Assembly: GCA_013407085.1 (NCBI GenBank) | Contig: JACCGJ010018221.1 | Span: forward strand, 1 to 64,000 | Direction of reading: 5' to 3' | Length of the DNA stretch: 64,000 nt | DNA from: Atriophallophorus winterbourni | Lineage: Eukaryota; Platyhelminthes; Trematoda; Plagiorchiida; Microphallidae | Shown: positions 33,000 through 44,395 of the stretch, one piece after another | Layout of the letters: every line of letters starts with the position of its first letter | How positions within the stretch are numbered: the first letter of the stretch is position 1 | Translations under genes and position numbers: made by a program | The notes under the pieces: generated by a model | Databases searched by the model: none | Told to the model about the DNA's origin: nothing | The model's input: the letters and a program-made list of their open reading frames with translations, nothing else

Positions 33000-33395
33000 C
33001 AAGCGCTGAAGCGCTTAGAAACGCTCAATGAATAGTGTCGCTCACATACCCCGCAATTACACTCCACTGCCGGTGTTCGGCTGTTTGGCTTCATCTGGTG
33101 TAGACAGTGAATATTAGGCTCAGTGAGCTTTAAAAATAGTGTAAGTTACTAAGGTTATACTTGAATGCCACTGTTACATAGGGTTCGTACAAAGAACCAC
33201 AGTGTTCAAACACTGAATCACATAGTGATTCCTGGTCAAGCACTCAAGGCGCTTATGGATTACCAAAGTAATGTGTTGCTCACATCCCCATCCCTTACAC
33301 ACCACTACCGGTTTTTGGCTGTTTGCCGTCATCAGGTGGAGACAATATGATTAGGTTCAGTGAGCCTTGAAACAGTGGATAAATGGTAAACGAGG
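33000..33395 (-). repeat. RZ-B tandem units, minus sense, in the mannosidase intron
   Basis: Two units with a period of 238 bp (CTGTTT at 33081 and 33319). Shared words: GAATCACATAGTGATTCCTGG, CAAGCACTCAAGGCGCTTAT, GTGTTGCTCACATCCCC. The ribozyme at about 33302-33345 reads CCAC, CTGATGA, GGC-AAACA-GCC, but AAAA replaces GAAA, so it should be inactive; the upstream one (33064-33110) is further decayed. Confidence 0.7.
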
Positions 33396-33980
33396 TTATA
33401 CAAACAACCAGAAACCGGTAGTGGAGTATAATTTCGGGGATATGAGTAACAAGTTGCTTTAGTGTAAGATTTTCAAATATAACACTGTTTACAAAATTGC
33501 CTCTGTTTCAAGGCTCACTGAACACAAACTTCACTGTCTCCGTCGAATGACGACATACAGCTAGAAACGAAAAGGCATTTGGAGAATTTCAGGCATCTTA
33601 AATATATCGTCAGGCCACTACAACTGCAATTGCTGACTCATGTCCTAATAATTGCAAGCGTTCATATTCCAATTAATCTACACTTTGGAGATTTGATCTC
33701 AGAGTGTGGACATTTATGTAGGATGATTTAAAGTGTGCATGAAGTTATTGTTTTCCGTCACCTTTTGAATGAGAAGATATTTAATATGCGCCAGGAATCA
33801 CTTTGTGATTCTGTATTTGAACATCGTGGTTCTTTGTAAGAACCCTATATAACAGTGGCATACAAGTTTAACTTTGTTTACCGCTTTTCCACTGTTTCAA
33901 GGCTCACTGAACCTGATCTTACTGTATCCACCTGATGACGGCAAGCAGCCAGAAATCGGTAGTGGTGTGTAAGGGATGGG
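33396..33980 (+). repeat. RZ-B units, plus sense, inverted relative to 33000-33395
   Basis: 33400-33480 is a partial unit beginning in stem II (AACCAGAAACCGGTAGTGGA). 33500-33570 is a decayed ribozyme region. 33780-33980 is a nearly complete unit with a ribozyme at 33926-33966: ATCCAC, CTGATGA, GGC-AAGCA-GCC, GAAAT, CGGTA, GTGG. With the minus-sense units to the left the intron RNA could fold into a long imperfect hairpin. Confidence 0.68.
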
Positions 33981-34189
33981 GATGTGCGTACCACAATACA
34001 TTTAGAAGATATCTTATTCTTCCATAGTTAGGATTGATTAGGACATGTCTATCTATGGTTATCGGAACGAGAAGGCTTCTAAGATTTAGGCCAACATGTA
34101 CAAAAAACCGATTGTTTTCAATTACAAGTACCTGATTCAACAGAACATCATCATCTGTTCTCAATCCATCCATCTTTCTCTACTCACAG

Positions 34190-35017
34190 CTCAGTTTGTT
34201 CTTCCCGCAAACTATTGACCAACGCACAATTGATCCTCTACGAAAGCAAGTTGGTGTGGTCCAACATCACGACGCCATCACCGGAACCGAGAAGCAGTTC
34301 GTTACGGAAGACTACATCTTCAATTTACACCGAGTGCGGCAACCTTGTGAACATTCCATTGCCAAAGCTCTATCCAAGTTGGCGGGCTACACTGAGCCTG
34401 GAATAATGTGCGACCAGAGAAATCAATCCATGTGTTCAGTGACTGTAACGCAACTTCCTTTGCGCTTCCACGTGACAATTTATAACCCATTGGGATGGGA
34501 GATCTCAACCCACTGGGAACGAATCCCGTTGTATTTGGATGGTCAAACGGATGATGTTGCAATTCGTGTGAAAGATCTCACGGGTCCAAGGAACTCGGAA
34601 ATTGGTAGTCAGCTGGTCAAACTGACAGAAAACCGTACTTCAGATGAATTCACCGGCGAGTTGAAAGGAAATTACGAGCTCATTTTCAACACTTACGGCA
34701 TGGAGCAACCTTTGCCTGCTATGGGGTTTAAAACATTTGAAATAAGCGTGAACAAACGCAGCTCCACAAAATCGCATGCCACCACACCGGAATGTGTTAA
34801 CTTGAACAGCCTTGGAAACTTCCTTTATGAGGTTAATTCTGGTAAACGAGCGATCGTTATTCGGGCGACAGATCGTTACACTGGGGAACAATATCACATT
34901 GGAATTGAACCCTTTTATTATTTCGGTGAAACGGAGTTGAATGAAAATTCTGGCGCCTACGTGTTTCGACCAGCTGTAGGAGAAACGATACATAGATTTA
35001 GAAAGCCCGTTTTTCGA
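34190..35017 (+). CDS. MAN2B1: Lysosomal alpha-mannosidase, exon 2 (middle domain)
   Basis: 276 codons, phase 0 at both ends, joined directly to exon 1 (VAEQ then LSLFF). It carries QHHDAITGT, the GH38 motif with the fourth zinc-ligand histidine, then the helical middle domain with CEHSIAKALSKLAG, and the start of the beta-sandwich region (FHVTIYNPLGWEIS, YELIFNTYGMEQPLPAMGF, SGAYVFRPA). The donor is CGA then GTAAGT at 35018; reading through gives Val-Ser-stop. About 400 further residues (GH38 C-terminal domain) expected for the family are not seen anywhere downstream, so the gene is partial in this window. Confidence 0.9.
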
Positions 35018-35499
35018 GTAAGTTGATTTAGAGTTACTTTTTATCAGGTTTGGTATTTATATTCAGTTTTATTTAGCGGAAACTGTAACGGTGACATGAT
35101 TTCTCCCAACGCTGTTATTAGCCTAACTACTTTTGGTGCCATTTTCAAACCTGAGTATGTCATCAATCTGGCTTAAGCATATTCCCTTCACAATTGAGCA
35201 TGAATGAATGAATGAATGAATGAATACCTTTGCAAGAATCTTCAACGGTTACAGAATTTGAAACTAGACTATTTGACTGGAGTAGAATGTCCTATCTCTT
35301 GTGAAATTGCTTCCCCGGGGTTCGAAGTGCAAACACTATAAAATAGTGACTCAAGATTCCATCTTGGTTTAAATTCCATCAAATGATTCAAGGATGGGTG
35401 AATCTAATTTCTCGGTGTGAGGCTGAAAATATTAGTGTAATATAGGTGTAGGGATGTGAGAAATAAAACTCAAAGACTCAGCGTAATGTGTTGCTCACA
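35018..35499. other. Downstream of the mannosidase; (GAAT)n microsatellite
   Basis: (GAAT)n at about 35199-35226, possibly the tail of a lost (TGAA)n retroposon. No mannosidase exon recognised. Confidence 0.4.
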
Positions 35500-35830
35500 T
35501 TCATCACATTGACACACCACAACCGGTTTCTGGCTGTTGGCCGTCATCAGGTCAAGACATTAGGATTTATGTTCAGTGAGCCTTGAAACACTGAATAAGT
35601 GGTAAACATAGTAATACTTGAATGCCATTGTTGCATAGGGTTCGAACAACAAACAACGATGTTCAAACACAGGATCACGATCTGATTCTTGGTCAAGCAT
35701 TCAAGGCGCTCATGGGTGACCGAAGTGATGTGTTGCTCACATCCCCCGCACTTACACACCTGGCAGTTTGACGTCATCTGGTGGAGACAGTAAGATTAGT
35801 TATAGTGAGCCTTGTAACAGTGGTAGAGTG
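35500..35830 (-). repeat. RZ-B tandem, minus sense
   Basis: Two unit starts about 242 bp apart. The ribozyme at 35513-35556 reads (minus) TTGAC, CTGATGA, GGC-CAACA-GCC, GAAAC, CGGTT, GTGG: core intact, triplet GTT, but stem I is weak. In the second unit the core is deleted between CACACC (35760) and TGGCAGTTTG. Confidence 0.7.
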
Positions 35831-36414
35831 TTAAACAGAGTTAGACATTCGATCCACTATTTATTAACGTTCGTACAATGAACCCTGGTGTTTAGATCAA
35901 ACATTCGGTAGCGATGTGAGCAACTCTATACAACCGTTTACCTCTTTTTCACCGTTTAAATGAACTTTCAACTTTACTGTCATCACTAGATCACGGAAAG
36001 CAGGTTAATTTTGTAAGTTCGTTTGGATGTAGCGTTATAAAGCTAAAGTTGAAACAGGAAGCGTAAGAATTAACGGTGAATCATTACTACAAACAATATA
36101 ATTCAACAAGGCAGTGGAAAGTATCGATAATTCAAGTGTCAAGTTTTTGTTAAACTGAATGTAGCACAAACTTGATCCAATGAAACTTGAGTTTTACATA
36201 GCTCTGCGTTTTTTCTCTCCTTTGGAATGATCTTTTCTTAAAAGTTACAGACAATCGCAGTATTGATACGTTCATTCGAATTCGGAAAACTTTATTGCAA
36301 TTTACAAAATTGTTGAATAATAATCAACAACAGTTAGAAAAAAGAAAGGTGACAGCCCAGCACTTTAAAGTTGTTTCGCATTACAGGAATGCCGAGAATG
36401 GGAAGGATTTTGCC
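35831..36414. other. No recognisable feature
   Basis: Nothing recognised; a decayed RZ-like stretch may continue to about 36000. Confidence 0.3.
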
Positions 36415-36862
36415 AAGTCAATGGAGGCGAGGGTTTACTGACATTTAATCGTCAGACACTTAATCCCCACTTCATCCCCAATCAATTAATCTTCAACCAC
36501 TTAATCTGCAGTTTGATAACTTCTGGAAAAACGAGTGACTGTAATGCATGACAGTAAATTGCTGGTGGTGTGACGCCTTCAGCATATTGTGCGTGACAAA
36601 CAACTTCATCTCCAAATAATATTGCCATTATTTGATTGCTTCTCAAACCAAAATTCGTTTCCCTTGTAAATTAATGTCCTTTGAACTTTGCTACGTGTAC
36701 CATATTCAAGAGTCATTGCCCACACATTTAAATAACTTCTTATCTTAAATCTTATCTTAAAAACCGTCACTGGGGATTAAGTGACTGAAGATTAAATGAC
36801 TGGAGATGAATTGACTTGGTGATTAAGTGTCTGACGATTAAGTGACCGGAAATCAGAGGCGA
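36415..36862. mobile_element. Foldback/MITE-like element with repeated CTTAATC words in long inverted ends
   Basis: The left arm, about 36443-36512, contains ATCGTCAGACACTTAATC, then further CTTAATC and CACTTAATCTGCAG words. The right arm, about 36767-36846, is its reverse complement in the same order (GATTAAGTGTCTGACGAT). Arms of about 75 bp enclose about 255 bp with no ORF. Within each arm a 13-16 bp motif repeats four to five times. No transposase and no clear target duplication. Confidence 0.6.
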
Positions 36863-38264
36863 AACCATGTATCTTATCCAATCGTCTATCCTGCTTGACG
36901 GTTTACAACCACGTGTAGATGTCTTCTCGTATCATCACTGATATCAACCTTTCAAACACTAATTACGCTGGAGCACAAATCCTTACGAACGCAGGCCATC
37001 TTCTTTAAACAAACCACGTAAACTCAACCCTGTTTAAAACAAGTCTGTACTTGTTGTCACTTTGTTCTGATATGTTAATTGATTTCGTTTCATTAAAGTC
37101 CTCGACACAATCAGCTTATTTGATCGAACATGATGAATAGGATATATTTCAATAACGGATGACCTTCTCGGACTTTTCACATTTCCAAGAATGCAGTCAT
37201 TTGCACCTCTCTCATGCAATCCTTTCGAAACCCGAATCAATACGGATGCGAGATTGAGATTTGGCGGAAAGTGATCTTCTGTATATTATCAGAAATCTTG
37301 TGATTAGCTTTCCATGTTGATACACTTGACAACCTCATAACTTGTCACACGCGTTACATTAACTATAACTTTATGTGCTGATGACATCCGACATGAACAC
37401 CGGTTCTATGGTCATCATCGTTCAGCTATATGGAATAAAAACTTGATCAGAAGCGACTCTCTTGTAATTGGAACCAGCGAACAACTCAACTGTCTGCCTT
37501 GAATCGTTCACATTGTCACAGAAACAACTCCATATCTAATGCTCCACTAAATCTTCTTCAAAAACATTACAATCATAATCCCGCTTAATATAAACATAAA
37601 TTTCACACCGGTGTGTCATCTGTATCTCATCACAACTCTGAGCATTCTCACCTATCACCTTCTCAACTCGCAAATTATATGAATGACGGTTGAATTATCT
37701 CTCGGCTTTCTGCACCCACGATGATATCATTCGCAATCTGCACCTTGAGTGCAGAATGTGTGGGCGCATAATCATAAAAACTGTTAATCCGTAAAACACA
37801 GGTCACTACAAAAATCGATTTGGACATATCCGGCAAATTTTGGCGAAAAACACTCACTTTAAGGTCAGCTCTGATACACAGAAACATTTTCCGTACAGTG
37901 AGCAAGTCAAACGGTACGTAACAATCGATATTTTTGTTAGGCTTGGTAGATCTAATGTGATCATGCTGTTTTCACATCATAGTAGCAAAACCGCTTCACG
38001 AGCGATGCTTGCAATCGATTTTATGTTATTTCAACATTAAACTACAATTTATGATTCCATCATTATCCGCTTCCTGCAGCTAGAAATTAATGCTGTACAC
38101 GTCGTTTTCAATGATATTGCTCGTATACTCAATGTCTACCGCGCCGAAATCGCATTTTCCAGGCAGAGCCTACCTGTGGTGCTACATGATTATTTCAACT
38201 CTAAGTGGATCATTCAGATCACGAGTCTTCTAGAAGAATTTGGAAAAAAGCATGCGGATCCTTA
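36863..38264. other. No recognisable feature
   Basis: AT-rich; no exon or element recognised. The frame at 37675-37905 (minus) and others lack motifs. Confidence 0.35.
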
Positions 38265-38590
38265 TTTTACTGTCACTACCTGATGAATGCAAACAGCACG
38301 AAACCGGTCGTGGGGTGTGTGTGTGACGGAAAAGCATGCAACTGACTATTTTGGTTCATCGTTGTGGATTTAACCCCATTAAACATGTGTTTGGACACGT
38401 GATTGAACAGGTTGGTCGTACCATCCTTATCCAACAGTGGAATACAAGCGCAACTTGTTTACCATTCCTCCACGGTTTCAAGCGCATGCGGATTCTGATC
38501 TTACCGTCCCTACTTGATGAGTGCAAACAGCACGACACCAGTCGTGGGGTGTGTGTGATGGAATTGCGTGCAAATGCGTATTATGAATGA
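38265..38590 (+). repeat. RZ-C: tandem hammerhead repeat (retrozyme-like)
   Basis: Two ribozyme regions 234 nt apart (predicted cuts after 38309 and 38543). The unit between them has GACGGAAAAGCATGCAACTG, GGACACGTGATTGAACAGG, TTGGTCGTACCA and the GTTTCAAGCGCATGCGGATTC stretch shared with 54.9-55.3 and 60.1-60.4 kb. The second ribozyme has two core changes (TTGATGA, GACAC) but a perfect GTGC/GCAC stem II. Confidence 0.75.
38274..38316 (+). ncRNA. Type I hammerhead ribozyme, RZ-C
   Basis: CACTAC, CTGATGA, ATGC-AAACA-GCAC, GAAAC, CGG, GTC, GTGG. All invariant core bases are present with the canonical GTC triplet; stem I has four pairs (one G-U) and stem II three. Helix III is again the palindrome CCGG. 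It is the best-looking RZ-C ribozyme in the window. Confidence 0.75.
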
Positions 38591-39139
38591 GTAGTCAACA
38601 TTGAGCACAAACGAGTCGAAAGCCAATCGGTGTTGGTTATTGTTTGATAACCATTTGCCACGAAAACTTAGTTAGAACAAGGATGATCTATTAATGTGCT
38701 GGCTACTATACGATGATCAAGAGGTCGTGACTCAATGACGCATATTTACTAGGGCCTGTGTTCTCTTTCGACACTTCAACATGTTGTTAATGCTATATCG
38801 ACGGTCTCTCACAATTGCAGTTTGTTCTGAAATACGACACTGGCATGCCTTGAAGGTGTATTATTAATGAACGTATTTGTATTTTACTCTTGTACTCCAA
38901 TTATTCGCGATTATACCGACAACCTCGGTGCCCATATGTGCCCTGTGTGGAAAGTATTTCATCATTAGGATGCTTTGAAGTTTTATTAAACGTTTGCTGA
39001 GATCCATAACGAAATCTCTCTTTAAAAATGCATACCATTTGTGTAGTGATGAGAAATATCACCATGATGCGATAGTACACCGCGTTTCCAATGACAAAAC
39101 AGTCCGGATGAATCAACCGTTAAAATATGTATTCAGAGT
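38591..39139. other. No recognisable feature
   Basis: Nothing recognised upstream of the CR1-B 5' end. Confidence 0.35.
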
Positions 39140-40311
39140 TCATGACTCGAACCATACACTTGGATTATACCAGTTTCAAGTTCGCGAAAGTTGAATCCTT
39201 GAAAATCCAAATTTTCGAATTATAACCCAAATTACTCACGCGTGCAACAGATCCGGTACTTTGGAATATTGTTTCTGTTCAAATACCGTCGAGAAGAGCA
39301 AATCACTCCGAATCGACCGATATTCTTTTGAAATCTGTGAGATCGAAAATCGTGAAATCGCAACAGTTTTTATCCTACCTCGTTCGCTTTTCATCGTTTG
39401 GATCACTTAACTCCGATCCAACGCATTCACTCCACCGCTAGTTATCGATCGATCAATAACTGCACTGAGTCACCCGTCACCGGATTGAAACAATGACACC
39501 CAGGTTGACCCCGAAAACCCAAACAAAGAAGGCCGCACGTGATGTGTGCAAAATTTGCAACAAAGGGGTAAGCACTAGATCTCATGTCGTTAAATGTTTC
39601 GGCTGCTTGAGTAAAATACATGTCAATTGTGATAAAGCCCTAACAGAGGAAGTGGCATCGATTATCAACAACGTGGATTTCCCCAGTGTCTGTTACATAT
39701 GCACTTCATGTCGAAGCAAACAGTCTAGCGACAATCCACACAACGCTGCCTATGAGGTAAGGCTTGAGCCTCGGTGAGAAATTTTAAAAAATAATTATCG
39801 AATAATTGAGGAAAGGCTTAAAACACTCTTGATGGATAAAATTGCCCCAGCGATTCAACCCGAAGTAGATGATGCTCAAGATAACAAAAAGCAATCTGAA
39901 CTTCATCAATCGACGGAACTGTTGAAAAAAGTTAATAATGTACCATCGATTCCAGACTCAGGGGTTACGTCCAAAGAGCTCCAAGTGAACGCGTCTCATT
40001 CCAGCAAGCTAACATTCGCCCAGATGGTGACTAAAGGTGATAAGTGTTTGGCGTTAGAATTGAGCCCTAAACCTCAGGCAAAAGAGGAAGTTCAAAGCAA
40101 AACGTTTCCATATCACAGGGAGCAGAAAAATTCGATAAAACGCATAAAAAATTTAAATGTAATATGCACCAATATTCCTGAGTCAGAGGTGACGCTCTTT
40201 CAAGAAAGGCAAAAGCATGACCGTGAAAACTGGTTCGTCGTTTGTAATCGAATCGGCCTAGACAGTATACAACCCGTGTCGGTAACTCGAATAGCTTGTC
40301 ATACGAAATCC

Positions 40312-40981
40312 CCGCTGCGACGGATCTTCAAAACCTTCTCGCCTGGAACTTTGCCCACCATCATGAACGCCTATATAATTCCAACCATGGAACATGCATC
40401 ACAAGCTTGGACTCCGGGGTTGAAAAAGGATATAATATTGCTTGACAAAATATACCATCGCGCAACCAAACTCGTAAGAGGTTTCCGTGAACTAGCGTAC
40501 GAGGAACGATTGAAAAAACTGAGGCTCCCCACTCCCCGCCAAAGAAGCCTTCGAAGCGATGTGATACTGACATATAAAATATTGAATACCCCACATCATC
40601 CCTTAAAACATTTATTCGAATACCGTGATTCACGTCATACACGCAGCCACTCAGCGACACTGCAAATTCCCCACTCCCGTATCAGCTGTCGCCGATATTT
40701 TTATTGTGTACTTGTCTGTTTCCTTTGGAATTCCCTACCCGAAACTCTTGTCATCTCTCCCAGCATCGGAACGTTTATTCGAAATTTGGATACTTATTTG
40801 TTGCATAACGATTTGACGACACCTGCGTATTGATTCAGGGTAACTATACAACTTGACTATACTTGACATTACATGTTTATTTTATACCTATTTCCTGAAT
40901 GTATATTTACTATGATATGGTAATTGTGAAGCTATGTGCTTTTTGTGACCATAAATTCTTGAATCTTGAATCTTGAATCTT
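40312..40981 (+). mobile_element. Nested CR1-B 3' fragment inside ORF1 of CR1-B
   Basis: It encodes the last ~170 residues of pol (LRRIFKTFSPGTLP, MEHASQAWTPGLKKD, YHRATKLVRGFREL, CFLWNSLPETLV), then a 3' UTR and a TTGAATC tail ending at 40981. It closely matches 43880-44575 of the host element. The host frame reads TKSP before and LKDKPRLL after, so removing the insert restores ORF1 continuity. No target duplication is evident. It entered in the same reading frame, giving a 334-residue chimeric ORF (39829-40833). Confidence 0.88.
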
Positions 40982-42601
40982 AAAGATAAACCACGTCTCC
41001 TTAAAATCACTTTCGCAAACGAAAAGGACATGGAAAATGTCCTACTAAATTCGTATTTGCTCCGAACGCAATGTGACCTACCCAACCGTATATATGCCGA
41101 CGTACCTTGGTGGGAAAGGTCAAAAGCACCGAATAGGCGGGATCAAACAGCACCAAGGATTATTATTTTGCTTGACGTTCCAGAAAATTCAGGCGCCACA
41201 ACGGGCTTCGAAAACAAAGAGCACGACCGTAAACAATGGTCATTTATAGCCGAAAATATCGGTTCCCAAAATTCTGTAGTTGTCGACACATACAGAATAC
41301 GTCGTTCGCCGAACTATCACGGGATAGAGGCAAATCCACTTAAGGTTACGTTTCTTTCAAGTAGCATAGCGGATGATGTTCGAAGCAAGCTAAAAGTGAA
41401 CAGAAACAGGCTACCTGAAAACGTTAGACTGTGCAACTCAAAAGCCGCTGTTGAGGTCCACCTGGAGCCTTTAATTACGCAATTATCCGAAACTGGTGCA
41501 AATTCGCCCGCGGAATTACTTCAAATTGCTTCAAAAAACGATCTCGGTCCGACGTCAACATCGTCGGACCAATAAATACAAATACTGACTCGGTGTTACA
41601 TTCTAAAAACTCACTTAAATGCATTTATACCAATGCTCAAAGTTTGTTTAACAAATTGACTGAACTGACCGAGCTGTGCAAACGATACACGCCCGATTTC
41701 GTTGCTGTTACTGAAACCTGGTTTCAATCCTGTATGACTGAAAGTGAACTCTCAATCCCCAACATGATGCTAATACGAAACGATCGCCCAAGAAAAGGTG
41801 GTGGTGTGGCTTTATACTGTCACGAACGTCTTCAGCGCATGAAAATTCACGATCCAAACCTTGATTTAGAAGATACCCTCTGGTGCAGTCTCACGAATGT
41901 GTCACAGGATGATTGCAGTCTTGGAATCACATACCGCTCTCCAGCCTCGAATGATACTCAAAACGACAGGTTATTACAATCGCCAAATTACGCCGGAAAG
42001 AAGCGTAGCTCGCAACTACTACTCATGGGGACTTCAATCTTCCTCATCTCTTTGCCAGATCCGATCACCCTCTACACACATTTGATGACCAATTTCGTGA
42101 GGTGATCGACATGATTCCGCTGCCTAATCATGCTTTTGACTTTACTTATAGAAGAGGATCAGAGTTGCCATCCATTTTGGATCTAATCTTTGCTTCAGAG
42201 AAAACAGCAGTTGAGGGTGTTGACTACATTGCGCCCCTCGGTCGGAGTGATCATCTGGTGCTCGCCTTTGAGTTTGTTTGCAGTGCAAGACGAGTTTGTG
42301 CGTCCGCCAAACAATTCAGAAAGATCGACTACGCGGGTCTACGTGGATCGCTTGGGCTAGTAAATTGGCAAGAACTTGATCAGCACAACACCGAAACACA
42401 CTGCAGTGAGCTCACGAAAATACTTCAGTCAAACATAGATCATAATTCGCGATTTGTTGATGAACGACGGGCAAGTGACTTCCGATTTAAGCTTCGCAGT
42501 CGCACAAAAAATGGCTCGGGAAACGAAACTTTTCTTGGACTGAACACCGAAAGACCAGAACTGATGCCTCTTGGCAGCAATTTTCTAAAATTCGTAACAA
42601 A

Positions 42602-44395
42602 GTGAATGCTCTCGTCAAAGAGGACAAGCAATATTACCATCGCTCTCTGTCTTTGAAAATGGAAGAAAACCCTAAACTTCTCTATCGGATTGTCAATGCT
42701 CGGTCCAGTGTGAAACCACGGGTGTTTCCTGTTATTTCTGAGAATGGATTAACAGTCACAGCAAAGGAAACGGCTGATACTCTCGCTCAATTTTATGCAA
42801 ATGTGTTTAGCCCGATAACGGTTAGGGCGAATGAGAATTTACTCACATCGATTGTATCTCAACAACTGAATAATATTGAGATTAATTCAGCGATTATACG
42901 AAGACACTTGTGTCGACTGAACCCTAGGAAATCTCCTGGAGCCGATGGAATAACACCAGCACTACTAAAATCCTGTGACCAGCAGCTATGTGAACCACTA
43001 TGCCAATTGTTCCAACATTCCCTAACCGAAGGAGTGGTTCCAACAGAGTGGGAGACAGGAGTAATTTCACCGATTTATAAGGGTGGTATCCGTTCAGATC
43101 CCGCGAACTACCGTCCTGTCACCCTACTCCCCGTGATATCCAAAGTGATGGAGCGCATAGTGACGGAAAGTATAGTTCATCACTTGGAATCACAAAATAT
43201 ACTATCTGTCGCCCAGCATGGGTTTCGTAAAGCTCGCTCCTGCTTGACAAACTTGCTGACGGTATTAAACGATTGGACCCAAACGATTGACGCAGGAGAC
43301 AGTGTGCACGCGTGCTATCTGGATATGTCGAAAGCTTTCGACAGAGTTGATCACTTCCTGTTGCTACGGAAGCTGAAACAGATTGGTATTGACGGGCAGC
43401 TACTCGTGTGGTTCGAAAGCTACCTCAATGGGCGCAAGGCAACCGTTCGCGTTAACGGGGTACAATCACGAGCCATTAATACCTCCAGTGGTGTACCGCA
43501 AGGTTCCGTTCTCGGTCCAGTGCTTTTCCTAGTTTACATCAATGATTTACCTGAGACGCTCTCATGCAAGGTAGTTCTTTTTGCGGATGATGTTAAACTT
43601 TGGATGCGAATAAAATCAACTGCAGACTGCGTAAAACTCCAAATTGATTTAGATGCACTACACGAATGGTCAGTTAGAAATAAACTGCCGTTTAATTTTC
43701 AAAAATGCAAGTTACTGCAAATCGGTAAGCCCTTTCAGTACGATTATCACTTTGGGCAAACGATTTTGAGCTGGACCGAATCGGAGAAGGATCTTGGAGT
43801 CTGGATATGTGGCAGCCTAAAGAACAGCGTGCATTGTGAGGTCATTTACAAGCGTGCTTCAAAGCTTCTAGGTATGCTTCGACGGATCTTTAGAGTCTTT
43901 ACGACTGTAACGTTGCCAAGCATCATGAAGACCTACTTAATTCCCACAATGGAACACGCATCGCAAGCATGGACTCCGTGGATGAAAAAGGATAGATTCT
44001 TGCTTGACAGGATATATAATCGTGCAACTAAACTCGTGCGTGGTTTTAGAGACCGTACATACGAGGAAAGGTTGAAAAAGCTAAAGCTCCCCACTCCCCT
44101 TCAACGTAGACTTCGTAGTGACGTTATCCTTACTTACAAAATATTGCATACTTCAGATCATCCACTCAAACATTTATTCAAATATCGTGAATCAGGAATT
44201 ACACGTAGCCACTCAGCGACACTACAAATTCCCCATTCCCGTACTAATTGTCGCCGATATTTCTATTCGGTACGTGTCTGTTTCCTGTGGAATGCCCTTC
44301 TCGAAGCAATTATCACCTCTCCCTGTATCCAAACATTCACTCGAACCTTGGACACTTATTTGTTACACAACGAATTGACGATGTCTGTGTATTGA
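42602..44395 (+). CDS. CR1-B ORF2, reverse transcriptase part (597 residues)
   Basis: Longest RT frame in the window. Motifs in order: KSPGADGITPALLKS, YRPVTLLPVISKVMER, QHGFRKARSCLTNLL, YLDMSKAFDRVDH, SGVPQGSVLGPVLFL, VLFADDVKLW (catalytic Asp pair near 43583-43588), then KCKLLQIGKPF, SEKDLGVWI, and the C-terminal YNRATKLVRGF and PHSRTNCRRYF. The enzyme would copy element RNA at a nicked target. Upstream endonuclease is out of frame by an indel near 42507, so a full ORF2 cannot be made. Confidence 0.9.
   Translation: MNALVKEDKQYYHRSLSLKMEENPKLLYRIVNARSSVKPRVFPVISENGLTVTAKETADTLAQFYANVFSPITVRANENLLTSIVSQQLNNIEINSAIIRRHLCRLNPRKSPGADGITPALLKSCDQQLCEPLCQLFQHSLTEGVVPTEWETGVISPIYKGGIRSDPANYRPVTLLPVISKVMERIVTESIVHHLESQNILSVAQHGFRKARSCLTNLLTVLNDWTQTIDAGDSVHACYLDMSKAFDRVDHFLLLRKLKQIGIDGQLLVWFESYLNGRKATVRVNGVQSRAINTSSGVPQGSVLGPVLFLVYINDLPETLSCKVVLFADDVKLWMRIKSTADCVKLQIDLDALHEWSVRNKLPFNFQKCKLLQIGKPFQYDYHFGQTILSWTESEKDLGVWICGSLKNSVHCEVIYKRASKLLGMLRRIFRVFTTVTLPSIMKTYLIPTMEHASQAWTPWMKKDRFLLDRIYNRATKLVRGFRDRTYEERLKKLKLPTPLQRRLRSDVILTYKILHTSDHPLKHLFKYRESGITRSHSATLQIPHSRTNCRRYFYSVRVCFLWNALLEAIITSPCIQTFTRTLDTYLLHNELTMSVY

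Larger units (their letters stand above)
32166..34189. other. Mannosidase intron, rich in RZ repeats
   Basis: GTAAGT donor at 32166 and CTCACAG acceptor ending at 34189, phase 0. The right two thirds hold RZ-C and RZ-B hammerhead repeats in both orientations (separate entries). The first part (32170-32855) has only unassigned frames. Confidence 0.8.

Noticed and set aside
37378..37420. CTGATGACATCC...ACCGGTTC as another hammerhead
   Set aside because: GAAA is absent before the CCGG and no stem II can be drawn; chance resemblance.
39829..40833. 334-residue ORF joining an ORF1-like N-terminus to an RT C-terminus, as a novel fusion gene
   Set aside because: The join is the edge of a nested CR1 insertion with its own 3' UTR and TTGAATC tail; host ORF1 resumes after it.
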